From: Deltaproteobacteria bacterium
GTDB taxonomy: Bacteria; Myxococcota_A; Polyangia; GCA-2747355; JADLHG01
Assembly: GCA_020848905.1 (NCBI GenBank)
Contig: JADLHG010000026.1
Coordinates: forward strand, 117,494 to 181,493
DNA: 64,000 bases
Direction: 5' to 3'
Part shown: positions 47,751 to 56,999 of the stretch, piece after piece
Position numbering within the stretch: position 1 is the stretch's first letter
Layout: each line of letters starts with the position of its first letter
Notes under the pieces: model-generated
The model's input: only the letters and a program-made list of their open reading frames with translations
Databases searched by the model: none
Told to the model about the DNA's origin: nothing
Translations under genes and position numbers: made by a program

Positions 47751-50700
47751 CTACTCGACGATCAGGCGATCTCCCGCGCCGCGGCCGAAGGTCTCCGGGT
47801 GGTACATCTCCTCGGCCTTCGGCGGCGGCACGACGAAGGTACCCGGCGTCGTGGCCCGCGCGACGTAGCTATAGGTATGCACGCCCTCCCAGAGGAGCGA
47901 GGCGAAGGCCTCCGCGCGTTCGTCGCGCAGGTTCTCGTGCTCGTACCAGCGCCCCCAGTAGAGCCACGAATGGTAGTAGGCCGGTGACGCGGCGTAGCGC
48001 CCGAGACCTCCGCGGAAGCGCCCGCCGGAGGGAGGGGGCGCGCCGGTCGACGGTGCCGCGGGCACGGGCTGCGCGCTGCCGAGGAGCGCCGCGTTCACCG
48101 CCTCGAGGCCGGCGGGGAGCGGGTCCACGAGCGCCACGTGATAGCGCCGGGCGGGCGCCACGAGCGTGAGTCGCACGCGAACGCGCGCCCCCGCCTTGAC
48201 GTGCCAGACCCCCTGCGCGTCCCGCCTCACCTCCTCCGGCTTGTCCACCGCCTCGTAGGTCCGCTCGACGGTGAAGCCGTGGCTCGCGGGGGGCGGGCGC
48301 AGGTCCTTCGGCGCGTAGCTCATGCCGATGCGGTAGTAGAGGCGCCCCGCTCCCTGCTTGCCCAGGACTAGGTCGTTCGTGCCGCTCCCCTGCGCGAGGA
48401 AGGCCATGGGCACCAGGATGCTGTGCCGCTCGGTCGTCCGCCCCTTGAAGCGGTGCTCGCCGGCGAAGCGCTCGCCGAGCCAGGCCCGCGCAACGAAGTT
48501 CGGCGTCACCTTCTCGTAGGCGTGGAAGTACTTGTCGAGCGCGAGGAGGACCCAGGCGTTCTCCTGCGTGCTCCCCCAGCGCCCCTCCTTGCGATGGCCG
48601 AGGAGGCCGCGCACGAGCTTCACGATCAGATCGCTCTCGGGTTGATCCTTGATCAACCCCTCGAGCAAGAGCGCGTCCAACCGCCGGTCCGAGTACATCA
48701 GCAGATAGTTGCTATCGCCGTAGCTCGCGGCGAACTGGGCCGTAGCTGCCGTCTCGCTCACCCGCGTGCGCAGGAGGCGGCGGATCTCGGTCACCTCGGC
48801 GCTGGCCTGCGGGCTCCCCGAGAGCACGGGGTAGAGCCAGGCCACCCCCTCGAGCGGCAGGTCCTTCTCCTGCTTGAGCAGCGAGAAGAGCCCCTTGGCC
48901 TTCACGACGTCGGCGTCTCCCGAGAGGGAGCGCACGTAGACCGCGTAGGTCACGATCGCGCGGCGCGTGGCCTCGCTGTACTCGGACGGGATGTAGCTCT
49001 CGATGTTGCGCAGGTGCGCGAGCGCCGAGGCGTACATCGTCGGCGGCACGGCGAACCCCTTCAGCTTGGCGCGCACGAGCGCGTGCGTGACGTGGATGCT
49101 CACGAAGGGCCAGGAGGGGCGCCCCCGCTCCCAGAGCGGGAAGCCGCCGTCGCCGTTCTGCATCCCCTGCAGGCGCTTCAGATCGCGATCCATCGCCGCC
49201 AGGATCGTCGCCGGCGAGGGAAGGCCCTTGGCCTTGAAGGCCGAGAGCACGTCCTTCAGCGCGGCGACGGCCAGGATGCGCGAGGAGAGCTGCTCCGAGC
49301 ACTCGTAGGGGTACGAGACGAGGTAGAGCACGGCGTCGGTGAGGGCCTGCAGCTCCGTCGAAGAGGTGCTGACCTCCAGGCCGCCGAACTCGGTGAAGAC
49401 ACCCGAGGGGAGCTTCACCGGCTGCACCACCGCCCCCTTGTCCACCGTGCCGTAGGTGGCGAAGGCCTCGGTGGTGGCCGGCGTCCAGACCGGCAGCGAC
49501 AGCTCGGCCGCGTCGGCGTGGCTCCCCGCGGCGGCGGCGATCTGGAAGCGCGCGGTGCCGGGGTGGAGCGTCGTGGTCAGGAAGCGCACCTCCACCCGAT
49601 CGTTCGGCGGCACGGTGAGCGCGCGCCCCTGCCCCTGCACGAGCTCGGCACCCGTGGCCCGCACGGCCAGCTTCACGGGCAGCGGCTGGTCGGTCTGGTT
49701 CTGCAGCACCACCGGCAGCTCGAAGCGGTCCCCGAAGTTGAGGAAGCGCGGCGCAGAGGGGCGCACCATGAGCGGCAGCCGCGCGGTGAGCGTCCCCTCG
49801 CCGTTGCCGAAGAAGCGCTCGCGGGCCACCGCCACGGCCATGATGCGGTAGCGCGTCAGGTTGTCGGGCAGCTTGAAGGGGACCTCGACGCGCCCCTGGG
49901 CGTCGGTGGAGAGCGACGGCGCGAAGAGCGCCAGCGCCGAGAAGTCCTTGCGCAGCGCGATGGGCTTGGGAGCCGCCTCGCCCGCGCGGGCAAGCCCAGC
50001 GAGCCCGCTCTCGTCGTCCTTGCCCCCCGCGGCGCGGCTCTTGGCCATGGCCTGCTTGGGGGGCGAGGCAGGGGCCGCCGTCGCCGCTGGAGCGGGAGCG
50101 CGATCGGCGCTGGTCTTCGACTCCTCTCGTAGCGCTCCGGTGCGCGCTCGCCCGCCGCCGCCGGGACCGCCCCCTTCGTTTCGGCGCTGGTCGGTGCGCG
50201 TCACGAGCTCGGGGTCGGCCAGGTGCACCCACTGTCGCAGGTAGAGGTCTTCGACCCCGTCCCAGCGGTACGGATGGAAGGTGTGGAGCGGGTTACCGAT
50301 GCGGTACCCGCTGAGCGCCAGGACCGCCTCGTCCACCACCACCAGCGCCACCTCGGCCCCCGCGACCGGCTTCTGGGCCGCGTCGCGCACGGTGACGGCG
50401 ATCTTGGTCGCCGCCCCGGGCTCGGTCTTCTCGGGCGAGGACTTGACCTCCACCTGGAGCTCGCGCCGCTTGGTGGAGATGGCGAGGGAGACGTTTCCGC
50501 GCGCGTAGGCCGGCCGGCGCGGCAGGTTGGCGAGCTCGACACCGTCGTCGCTGACCCTGAGCGCGGAGCCGACCAGGTTCACCTGCACCGGGAGGTTCGG
50601 CATGAAGCCCTCACGGTGCTTCTGGCAGGCGTCGGCGTCGTACTGCGAGGACTCGCGCGCGCAGAGCCCGCTCCCTCCGCTGGGCGTGAGCTGGACACGC

Positions 50701-53700
50701 AGGGTCGTCGTCGGGCCGGTCAACTGGAAGCGGCGCTCCTCGAGGAGCCCGGCGCGCCGCAGCGTGAGCAGCCCCTCGGCCGGATAGAAGGGCGAGAGCA
50801 CCAGCAGCTCCGCCGTCTCTCCCGGCTCGTAGAGCTTCTTGTTGGCGATGAGCCGCACCTCCTGCTGCTTGAGGCTGCGCTCGAGGGGCACGCGTCCCCC
50901 GGCGACCCAGCGCGTGAGCTCGCTGCGGTTCGCGCGCCCCTCGGGGTCCTTGACGGTGGCCTGGATCAGGTACGAGCCGCCCTTCTGGCTGGTGAAGGTG
51001 CACGAGACGGCCTTGACCGCGGAGGTCACGTCGCAGCGCTGCGGGTCGAGCTCATCCTCCTCGTACTTGCCGCGGCGGTAGCTGTACTCGAGGCGCACGG
51101 CCCGCACCGCGACGGCGCGACCGGGGACGAGCCTTCCGTCCAGGTCGCTGACCACGAGGTCCACCTTCAGCGGCTGACCGCGCTCGAAGAAGAAGCGCTC
51201 GGTCTTCAGGCCGACGTAGTGGCGCGCCGGGTGCACGAGCACCGCGCGCGTCGCGGTCCAGCTCTGACGGTTCACGTCCTGCACCGTGGCGCTCGCTACC
51301 ACGCTGAGCGGCCGGAGCGGCACCGGCTCCTCCTTCTTCGCGCCGAGCTCGGGCAGCGCCGTCCGCGCCACGTGGATGCGCACGCGGTGCAGCCCGCGTC
51401 CGTCGGTGTGGGCGCTGAGGCTCTGCGCCGGGGGGAGCGGCGCGGTGGGGGTCTGCGTCCACCAGTTGTACTCGCGCACCACGCCGAAGCTGTAGTCCGA
51501 CTGGTTCGGCGGATAGAAGTAGCCGTGACTGGCCGAGACGCTCCAGGCCACCTCGGCGTGCGGGAGCGGCCCTCCCGCGAAGTAGCTCGCGCTCACCGAG
51601 ACGTCGGCGTGCCCGCCGATGAAGTGCGGCCCTTCGCTCCCCGCGGCGCTCACCTCGAACTCGGGGCGCCGGAACTCCTGGATCTGGAAGCTGTGACTGT
51701 GGGTGCTCCCCGAGAGGTGGGAGAGGCCCGGCGCGCTCAGGCTCACGTAGGCCGAGCCGAGGTTCGCGTTGTCCGGCAGCTTGAAACGCAGGTCGAAGCC
51801 GCCGAGCGGGCCCACCTTGGCGACCCCGGAGGTCAGGCGGTTGCCGCGCGCCTCGCGCACCTCGAAGGTCACGCGGTCGATGCCGGCCGGGGTCACGTCG
51901 CCTCCGCGCCCGAGTCCCACGCGCCGCAGCCAGCCCTTCACCCGCACCTCCTCCTTCGGCTTGTAGAGGTGGCGGTCGTCGAAGACGAACCACTTCACCG
52001 TGTCCACGGCGCGCCGCTGCCGGGCCCACCCGCCGTAGTTGCCCCAGTAGTAGGTCGTGCGCGGCAAGATCGCCACGTCTCCGCCCTGGCGCGCGACGAG
52101 CATGCGCGCGGAGGCGCCGCTGTCGTCGGGGAGCGTGAAACGCGCGAGGCCCGAGCCGTCGGCCCGCACGCGAGAGCCCACCGGCTCGAGGGTGACCTCG
52201 GCACCGCCCGCCGGCCGTCCGTCCCGCAGGCGCGTGGCCCAGGCGAGGAGCTTCTCTCCGTCGGAGAACGCGTCCACCGCGAGATCCGTGACCTGGAGCC
52301 AGGCCAGCACGTAGTGCCGCTCGTAGGGCTTCGCCGGCAACGGGTTCTGCGTGATCAGCACGGCCACCTGCCCCTTGCCGTTCGCGAGCGCCGGGCGCAA
52401 ATCCAGCCGCGTCTCGATCAGGTCGTCCATTCCTCCCTTGGGCGACATCACGCGGTGCACGCGCGGCCGACCGGGCAGGCGTGGGGGCACCACCTGGCGC
52501 ATCCCCTCGGCGGCGAACTTGCGAAACGCGGCCCAGTCGTCCGGCCCCACGGCGTGCACCCGCACCTCGAGGCTACGCTGTCCCACGCTAAAGAAGGAGA
52601 AGTGCTTGTCCCCGTCGGGGTCGAGCACCATGAAATCGCCTCCCGCGTGAAAGAGGCGCGGGTAGGCCTTGCCGACGTGCAGGGTCACGGACTCGTCGGC
52701 CCCGAGACGCTGGCCGTAGGTGTCGGTCATCGAGGCCGGGACGGTCACGCGATAGGTGGTGCTCGCGCGCGTGCGGCCCGAGAGCGAGATCGAGCTGCCG
52801 TGCACCTCCACCTTCAGGTCGGGGATCGCGGGGCTGACCTTCACGCGCTTCGGGTCGAAGGCCTCCTCGTCGAGCGGGTTGTTGAAGGAGACGTACACGG
52901 ACGAGAGCGGCGAGCAGGGGTAGCGCCACTCGCAGCTGTGGTGCGTGATCTTCAGGGGGGCGTAGGTCTCGAAGGTGAAGCGCTGGGCCTCCTTGGTGGT
53001 CAGCGGCCCCTCGGCCGAGGGGGTGCCGGGCTCGAAGGTGACGGTGAAGATCGTCGCCGCGGGCAGGCGTTCGACGGCGCGGAAAGCCAGCCAGCGCCCC
53101 TTCTCGGCGCTCGCGCTCATCAGCCGGACCTGCTCGTCCTGCGCCAGATCCTCGGGCGTGGCGAGTCGCACGGAGTAGCGCTTGCCGTCCCCCTCGAGCG
53201 TCACCGAGCGAAGCACGGCCTCGGGGCTCACCGCCTGATCGAAGGAGGCGAAGAAGAGCGGCTCGAGGGGCTGCGAGCTCCCGTGCGGGTGCGACGACAG
53301 GAGGCGCGGCGCGGGGGTGGCAAAGGTCCAGCGCTTGGCCTGCGCGAGCTTGCCGCCGACCGCAGACGGGGTCCCCGCGGGGACCTCCGCCTCGTAGCGC
53401 GTGGCCATGGCGAAGCGGATCTTGGGCTCGAAGAGGAGAGTCTTCGTGCCCACCCAGCGCCAGGTGCCGGGGACCTCGGGCTTGAGCTTCACCGGCAGGC
53501 TCTGCTTGAGGGCGTCGGCGTGCGAGGTCACGGCCACCATCGGGTGCGAGAAGGTCACCGAGAGGTTCGGGGCCAGCGGGATCTCCCCGTCGGGCGAGAA
53601 GCGCAGCACCTCGAGCGCGCCGGTGGCCTCGGGGGTCTTGGGGGCCGGGCGCGGGGGGGGCGGGAAGACGCCGTGGACGGTGGCCCCGGTGCGCGGCGCG

Positions 53701-54032
53701 GGGAGCGAACGCTCGCGGAGCGCGAAGGTCTTCTCGTCCCCGGCCTCGGCCGTGAGCGCGGGCACCCGCTTGAGGAGCGCCTGCGTCTCGGCGGCCGAGA
53801 GCGCGGTGCCCTGGACCACCTTGGCGCGGTCGGCCCCTCGCTCGTCGCCCATCGCCTCCTCGAGGCGGAGCTGCACGAGGCTGCCCGGCTCGGCGGCCCC
53901 CGCGGCGCTCCCCTTGCGCTTCGGCGGCCTCACGCCCGCGTCGGACTGCCCCTTCCCTTTCCCCCCGCAGGCGGCGAGCCCGAGCGAGAGACACACCACC
54001 CAAAGCCACCGCACCGTCGCGCAGTCGAGCAT
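47751..54032 (-). CDS. Thioester-type alpha-2-macroglobulin lipoprotein
   Basis: This 2093-residue protein has lipobox LGLAAC (Cys22), MG-domain repeats through the N half (for example NLSVTFSHPMVAV, VRVKGWLRRVGLGRGG), and a low-complexity region around 1300-1360 rich in Ala, Gly and Arg. The conserved block IALRKDFSALALFAPSLSTDAQGRVEVPFKLPDNLTRY region precedes the thioester domain, and the thioester motif is intact: YECSEQ with Cys1578 and Gln1581. A C-terminal receptor-binding-like domain follows. Bacterial A2Ms (YfhM type) trap proteases in the periplasm. The penicillin-binding protein 1C that often accompanies them is absent here. GGAGGACCGG precedes ATG 54032. It diverges from the restriction enzyme gene. 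Confidence 0.95.
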   Translation of the reverse strand: MLDCATVRWLWVVCLSLGLAACGGKGKGQSDAGVRPPKRKGSAAGAAEPGSLVQLRLEEAMGDERGADRAKVVQGTALSAAETQALLKRVPALTAEAGDEKTFALRERSLPAPRTGATVHGVFPPPPRPAPKTPEATGALEVLRFSPDGEIPLAPNLSVTFSHPMVAVTSHADALKQSLPVKLKPEVPGTWRWVGTKTLLFEPKIRFAMATRYEAEVPAGTPSAVGGKLAQAKRWTFATPAPRLLSSHPHGSSQPLEPLFFASFDQAVSPEAVLRSVTLEGDGKRYSVRLATPEDLAQDEQVRLMSASAEKGRWLAFRAVERLPAATIFTVTFEPGTPSAEGPLTTKEAQRFTFETYAPLKITHHSCEWRYPCSPLSSVYVSFNNPLDEEAFDPKRVKVSPAIPDLKVEVHGSSISLSGRTRASTTYRVTVPASMTDTYGQRLGADESVTLHVGKAYPRLFHAGGDFMVLDPDGDKHFSFFSVGQRSLEVRVHAVGPDDWAAFRKFAAEGMRQVVPPRLPGRPRVHRVMSPKGGMDDLIETRLDLRPALANGKGQVAVLITQNPLPAKPYERHYVLAWLQVTDLAVDAFSDGEKLLAWATRLRDGRPAGGAEVTLEPVGSRVRADGSGLARFTLPDDSGASARMLVARQGGDVAILPRTTYYWGNYGGWARQRRAVDTVKWFVFDDRHLYKPKEEVRVKGWLRRVGLGRGGDVTPAGIDRVTFEVREARGNRLTSGVAKVGPLGGFDLRFKLPDNANLGSAYVSLSAPGLSHLSGSTHSHSFQIQEFRRPEFEVSAAGSEGPHFIGGHADVSVSASYFAGGPLPHAEVAWSVSASHGYFYPPNQSDYSFGVVREYNWWTQTPTAPLPPAQSLSAHTDGRGLHRVRIHVARTALPELGAKKEEPVPLRPLSVVASATVQDVNRQSWTATRAVLVHPARHYVGLKTERFFFERGQPLKVDLVVSDLDGRLVPGRAVAVRAVRLEYSYRRGKYEEDELDPQRCDVTSAVKAVSCTFTSQKGGSYLIQATVKDPEGRANRSELTRWVAGGRVPLERSLKQQEVRLIANKKLYEPGETAELLVLSPFYPAEGLLTLRRAGLLEERRFQLTGPTTTLRVQLTPSGGSGLCARESSQYDADACQKHREGFMPNLPVQVNLVGSALRVSDDGVELANLPRRPAYARGNVSLAISTKRRELQVEVKSSPEKTEPGAATKIAVTVRDAAQKPVAGAEVALVVVDEAVLALSGYRIGNPLHTFHPYRWDGVEDLYLRQWVHLADPELVTRTDQRRNEGGGPGGGGRARTGALREESKTSADRAPAPAATAAPASPPKQAMAKSRAAGGKDDESGLAGLARAGEAAPKPIALRKDFSALALFAPSLSTDAQGRVEVPFKLPDNLTRYRIMAVAVARERFFGNGEGTLTARLPLMVRPSAPRFLNFGDRFELPVVLQNQTDQPLPVKLAVRATGAELVQGQGRALTVPPNDRVEVRFLTTTLHPGTARFQIAAAAGSHADAAELSLPVWTPATTEAFATYGTVDKGAVVQPVKLPSGVFTEFGGLEVSTSSTELQALTDAVLYLVSYPYECSEQLSSRILAVAALKDVLSAFKAKGLPSPATILAAMDRDLKRLQGMQNGDGGFPLWERGRPSWPFVSIHVTHALVRAKLKGFAVPPTMYASALAHLRNIESYIPSEYSEATRRAIVTYAVYVRSLSGDADVVKAKGLFSLLKQEKDLPLEGVAWLYPVLSGSPQASAEVTEIRRLLRTRVSETAATAQFAASYGDSNYLLMYSDRRLDALLLEGLIKDQPESDLIVKLVRGLLGHRKEGRWGSTQENAWVLLALDKYFHAYEKVTPNFVARAWLGERFAGEHRFKGRTTERHSILVPMAFLAQGSGTNDLVLGKQGAGRLYYRIGMSYAPKDLRPPPASHGFTVERTYEAVDKPEEVRRDAQGVWHVKAGARVRVRLTLVAPARRYHVALVDPLPAGLEAVNAALLGSAQPVPAAPSTGAPPPSGGRFRGGLGRYAASPAYYHSWLYWGRWYEHENLRDERAEAFASLLWEGVHTYSYVARATTPGTFVVPPPKAEEMYHPETFGRGAGDRLIVE

Positions 54033-54178
54033 CCGGTCCTCCGTCGGAGATGAGCGTAGCCCGGAGGATAGTACGGGGCGCGCGGCGGGGAAATGCCTTC
54101 GGGGCGGCGGGCTGGCGCCCGGGAGTCAGGAACCCCTCGACACGCTCGTCCCCCATGTGGAACCATCCCCCTTCATCC

Positions 54179-56974
54179 ATGACGCGCGACGACGCTTGGC
54201 AAGAGGGGCTCTACCGCAGGCTCCAGATCTTCGTCGACGAATGGCGCTACTTCGAGGGCCTCGAGCAGACCGGAGCCCAGCACTTCCTGCTCAAGCTGCT
54301 CGAGATCTACGACGTGAACCCCAAGCCCGGCACCTTCTTCGAGCAGCACCCGATCAAGGTTCCGTCCAAGAAGGCGACACGACAGGCGTCTCTCTTCGCG
54401 ACGGACAGCGCCGCCAGCTACACGACCCAGCGCATGGATCTGTACCTGGCCAAGGTCTGTGTCTGGGAGATGAAGTCTCCGTCGGAGGACCTGCAGAAGC
54501 ACCATGACCAGCTCCTGGGGTACTGGGCGCGCGTCCGGACCCGGTACATGGTCCTCTCGAACTTCCGAGAGATCTGGATCTACGACACGCACGAAGAGCA
54601 CGGCCAGCTCCAGCCGAAGCTCCGCATACCCTTGACGGACCTGCCGGCTCACGCCGACGCGCTGCTCTTCCTTCGCGGAGAGGACCCCGACCTTTCGACG
54701 CGGTCCGAGCGCGTCACGGCCGAGGTCGCCAGCGTGCTCGGCCGGATCGTGCGCGAGAGCCTGCGTTCCTCGACGGATCCAGCCCGGGACCGCGAAAAAA
54801 TCTCCAAGTTCGTCTTGCAGTGCGTCTTCTCGATGTTCGCCGAGGACACGGAGCTCATCCCGCCGAAGCTCTTCACCCTGGCGGTCCAGCGCGCCGACCA
54901 CGAAGGGCGGCTCGATCCGCTCTGGCACCTCTTCGAGGACTTCGCCCGGCAGGACGGCAAGCGCAACCCGCTCGTGCCCTACGTCGACGGCCCGCTCTTC
55001 GACGGCAGCGTCGCCAAGGTGTCCCTTACCGAGGGGCAGATCCACGACATCCACTGCGCGGCACGAGACTTCGACTGGCGCGATGTCCGTCCCGAGATCT
55101 TCGGCTCGATCTTCGAGCAGGCCCTCGACGCCGCCGAGCGGCACGAGCTCGGCGCGCATTACACGCGCGAAGCGGACATCCAGCACGTCGTCTGGCCGAC
55201 GATCATCACCCCCTGGCAGCAGCGCATCGCGGCCTTGCGCTTCCCGAAGGACGCCGAGCGCTGCATCGAGGAGATGCGGCGGTACCACGTCCTCGACCCC
55301 GCCTGCGGCTGCGGGAACTTTCTCTACATCGTCTATCGCGAGATGAAGCGCCTCGAGGCCGCGCTGGCCCAGAAGTGGATCGCGCTCCAGCGCAAGGTCG
55401 CCAAGCGACGCGCCGACATCCGGCCGGCGCCCGATCGACCGTACTTCACGATTCATCAGCTTCACGGCATCGAGCGCGATGCGTTCGCGGCGTTCCTGGC
55501 CAAGGTGGTGCTCTGGACCGGAGAGCACCTCGCGAAGCAGGAGCTCGGCCTGGACGAGGAGACGCTGCCGCTCAAGAGCCTGAGCCAGACGATTCGCTGC
55601 GCCGACGCGCTCTTCACGGAATGGCCGCGCCCGGAGGGCGAGCTCGCCATCGTGTCGAACCCCCCCTACCTCGGGGTGCGCAAGCTGCGACGCGAGCTCG
55701 GCGACGCCTACGTGGACGAGCTCTTCGCGCGCTTCCCCAAAAACCGGGCGGCGGACTATGTCACGTACTGGTTCCCGAAGGCGCTCGAGGTCCTTCGTCC
55801 GCAGGAGCGCGCCGGGTACGTGTGCACGAACTCTATCGCCCAGAACGAGAGCCGTGAAGCCTCGATCGACCAGCTCCTCGAAAAGGGCGGCACGATCACG
55901 GACGCCTGGAAGTCGTACCCCTGGCCTGGCGAGGCCGCCGTGCATGTTTCGATCGTGAACTGGGTCATGGGCCCCTACGAGGGCCTCCTCGCGCTCGACG
56001 GTGCCGAGGCGCGCTCGATCTCGCCCGGGCTCACGGCCTCCGAGGACGCCACGGCCGCGGCGCGCCTCGAGGCGAACCGCGGCATCTGCTTCATGGGCGT
56101 CACGCCAGGGAACAACGAGTTCGTCCTCACGGACGAGCAGCGCGAGGAGATAATCGCGGCTGACCCGACGTCAGCCGCCGTGATCCGGCCCTTCCTCGTG
56201 GGCCGCGACGTGAACCGGGAGATCGATCAGCAGCCCACCCGCTGGATCATCGACTTTGGATCGATGTCCAAGGACGAGGCCGAGCGCTATCCGGGCGCGA
56301 TGCGGCACGTGAGGAAGCACGTCTATCCGGTCCGCAAACAGAATCCGCGAGAGAAGGATTTCAAGAACTGGTGGCAGTTCTGGAGAGCCAGCCCAAATCT
56401 TCGCGAAGCCCTCAAGGGCATGAAGCACGCCGTGGTGGTCCCCTGCGTGTCGCCGCGCCTCATCGTGTCGCGTCAGCCGACCGCCACCTGCTTCGATCAC
56501 CAGCTCATGGTCATCGCGCTGCCGAACCGCTATCACTTCGGCGTTCTCCAGTCTCGCCTGCACTCCATCTGGGCCTGGACTCGGGGATCGACGCTGAAGG
56601 GAGACCTTCGCTACACCAACACCACCATCTTCGAGACCTTCCCCTTTCCGCTGCTCCCCGACGGCTCGTACGATCCGCGAGACCGACCCAAGTCCGCGCT
56701 CGCCGACCGCGTCGCTGCGGCCGCCGAGACCTTCGACAAGCTTCGGCTCGCGGCCTGCAAGAAGCACCAGCTCGGCTTGACCAAGCTCCACAACAAGCTG
56801 GACGCGGGCGAGCTCCCCGAGCTTCAGGAGGCCTACGAGGCCATGAACGACGCCGTCACCGCCAGCTACGGCTTCCCCGCGGCCGTCTGGCGCGACGAAG
56901 GCCAGGCGCTCAAGCTCCTCCTCGAGCTCAACCAGAAAGTGGCCGCTTTAGGGCGCGCGGCGGAGCTCGGCTGA
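54179..56974 (+). CDS. MmeI-like (type IIL) restriction-modification enzyme
   Basis: This 931-residue protein combines nuclease and adenine methyltransferase. N-terminal part: FVDEWRYFEG, an Asp in RMDLYLAKV (about 86) and VWEMKSPSEDLQKH, giving an E-x-K nuclease motif (about 97-99), followed by YMVLSNFREIWIYD. Methylase: motif I DPACGCGNFLYI (about 372), motif IV NPPYLG (about 493). Then a target-recognition region with GNNEFVLTDEQREEI and TFPFPLLPDG. This layout matches the MmeI family, in which one polypeptide modifies and cuts. The DISARM methylase DrmMI is related, but no helicase or DrmA-C genes are nearby. ATG 54179 is chosen; 54155 is possible. No Shine-Dalgarno sequence is evident. 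It probably acts in defence against foreign DNA. Confidence 0.88.
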   Translation: MTRDDAWQEGLYRRLQIFVDEWRYFEGLEQTGAQHFLLKLLEIYDVNPKPGTFFEQHPIKVPSKKATRQASLFATDSAASYTTQRMDLYLAKVCVWEMKSPSEDLQKHHDQLLGYWARVRTRYMVLSNFREIWIYDTHEEHGQLQPKLRIPLTDLPAHADALLFLRGEDPDLSTRSERVTAEVASVLGRIVRESLRSSTDPARDREKISKFVLQCVFSMFAEDTELIPPKLFTLAVQRADHEGRLDPLWHLFEDFARQDGKRNPLVPYVDGPLFDGSVAKVSLTEGQIHDIHCAARDFDWRDVRPEIFGSIFEQALDAAERHELGAHYTREADIQHVVWPTIITPWQQRIAALRFPKDAERCIEEMRRYHVLDPACGCGNFLYIVYREMKRLEAALAQKWIALQRKVAKRRADIRPAPDRPYFTIHQLHGIERDAFAAFLAKVVLWTGEHLAKQELGLDEETLPLKSLSQTIRCADALFTEWPRPEGELAIVSNPPYLGVRKLRRELGDAYVDELFARFPKNRAADYVTYWFPKALEVLRPQERAGYVCTNSIAQNESREASIDQLLEKGGTITDAWKSYPWPGEAAVHVSIVNWVMGPYEGLLALDGAEARSISPGLTASEDATAAARLEANRGICFMGVTPGNNEFVLTDEQREEIIAADPTSAAVIRPFLVGRDVNREIDQQPTRWIIDFGSMSKDEAERYPGAMRHVRKHVYPVRKQNPREKDFKNWWQFWRASPNLREALKGMKHAVVVPCVSPRLIVSRQPTATCFDHQLMVIALPNRYHFGVLQSRLHSIWAWTRGSTLKGDLRYTNTTIFETFPFPLLPDGSYDPRDRPKSALADRVAAAAETFDKLRLAACKKHQLGLTKLHNKLDAGELPELQEAYEAMNDAVTASYGFPAAVWRDEGQALKLLLELNQKVAALGRAAELG

Positions 56975-56999
56975 CCCTCCGGCGAGGCTGAGCTGTGAT

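Noticed and set aside
50223..54053. Open frame of over 1200 codons on the plus strand
   Set aside because: It lies opposite the alpha-2-macroglobulin gene. At about 70 percent GC the complement of a coding strand stays open for long distances; its translation is Arg/Leu/His-rich without motifs.
54179..56974. DISARM or BREX system
   Set aside because: The methylase resembles DrmMI or PglX in part, but no helicase, phosphatase, DrmA/B/C or Brx genes are adjacent; the E-x-K nuclease motif fits an MmeI-like single-chain enzyme better.
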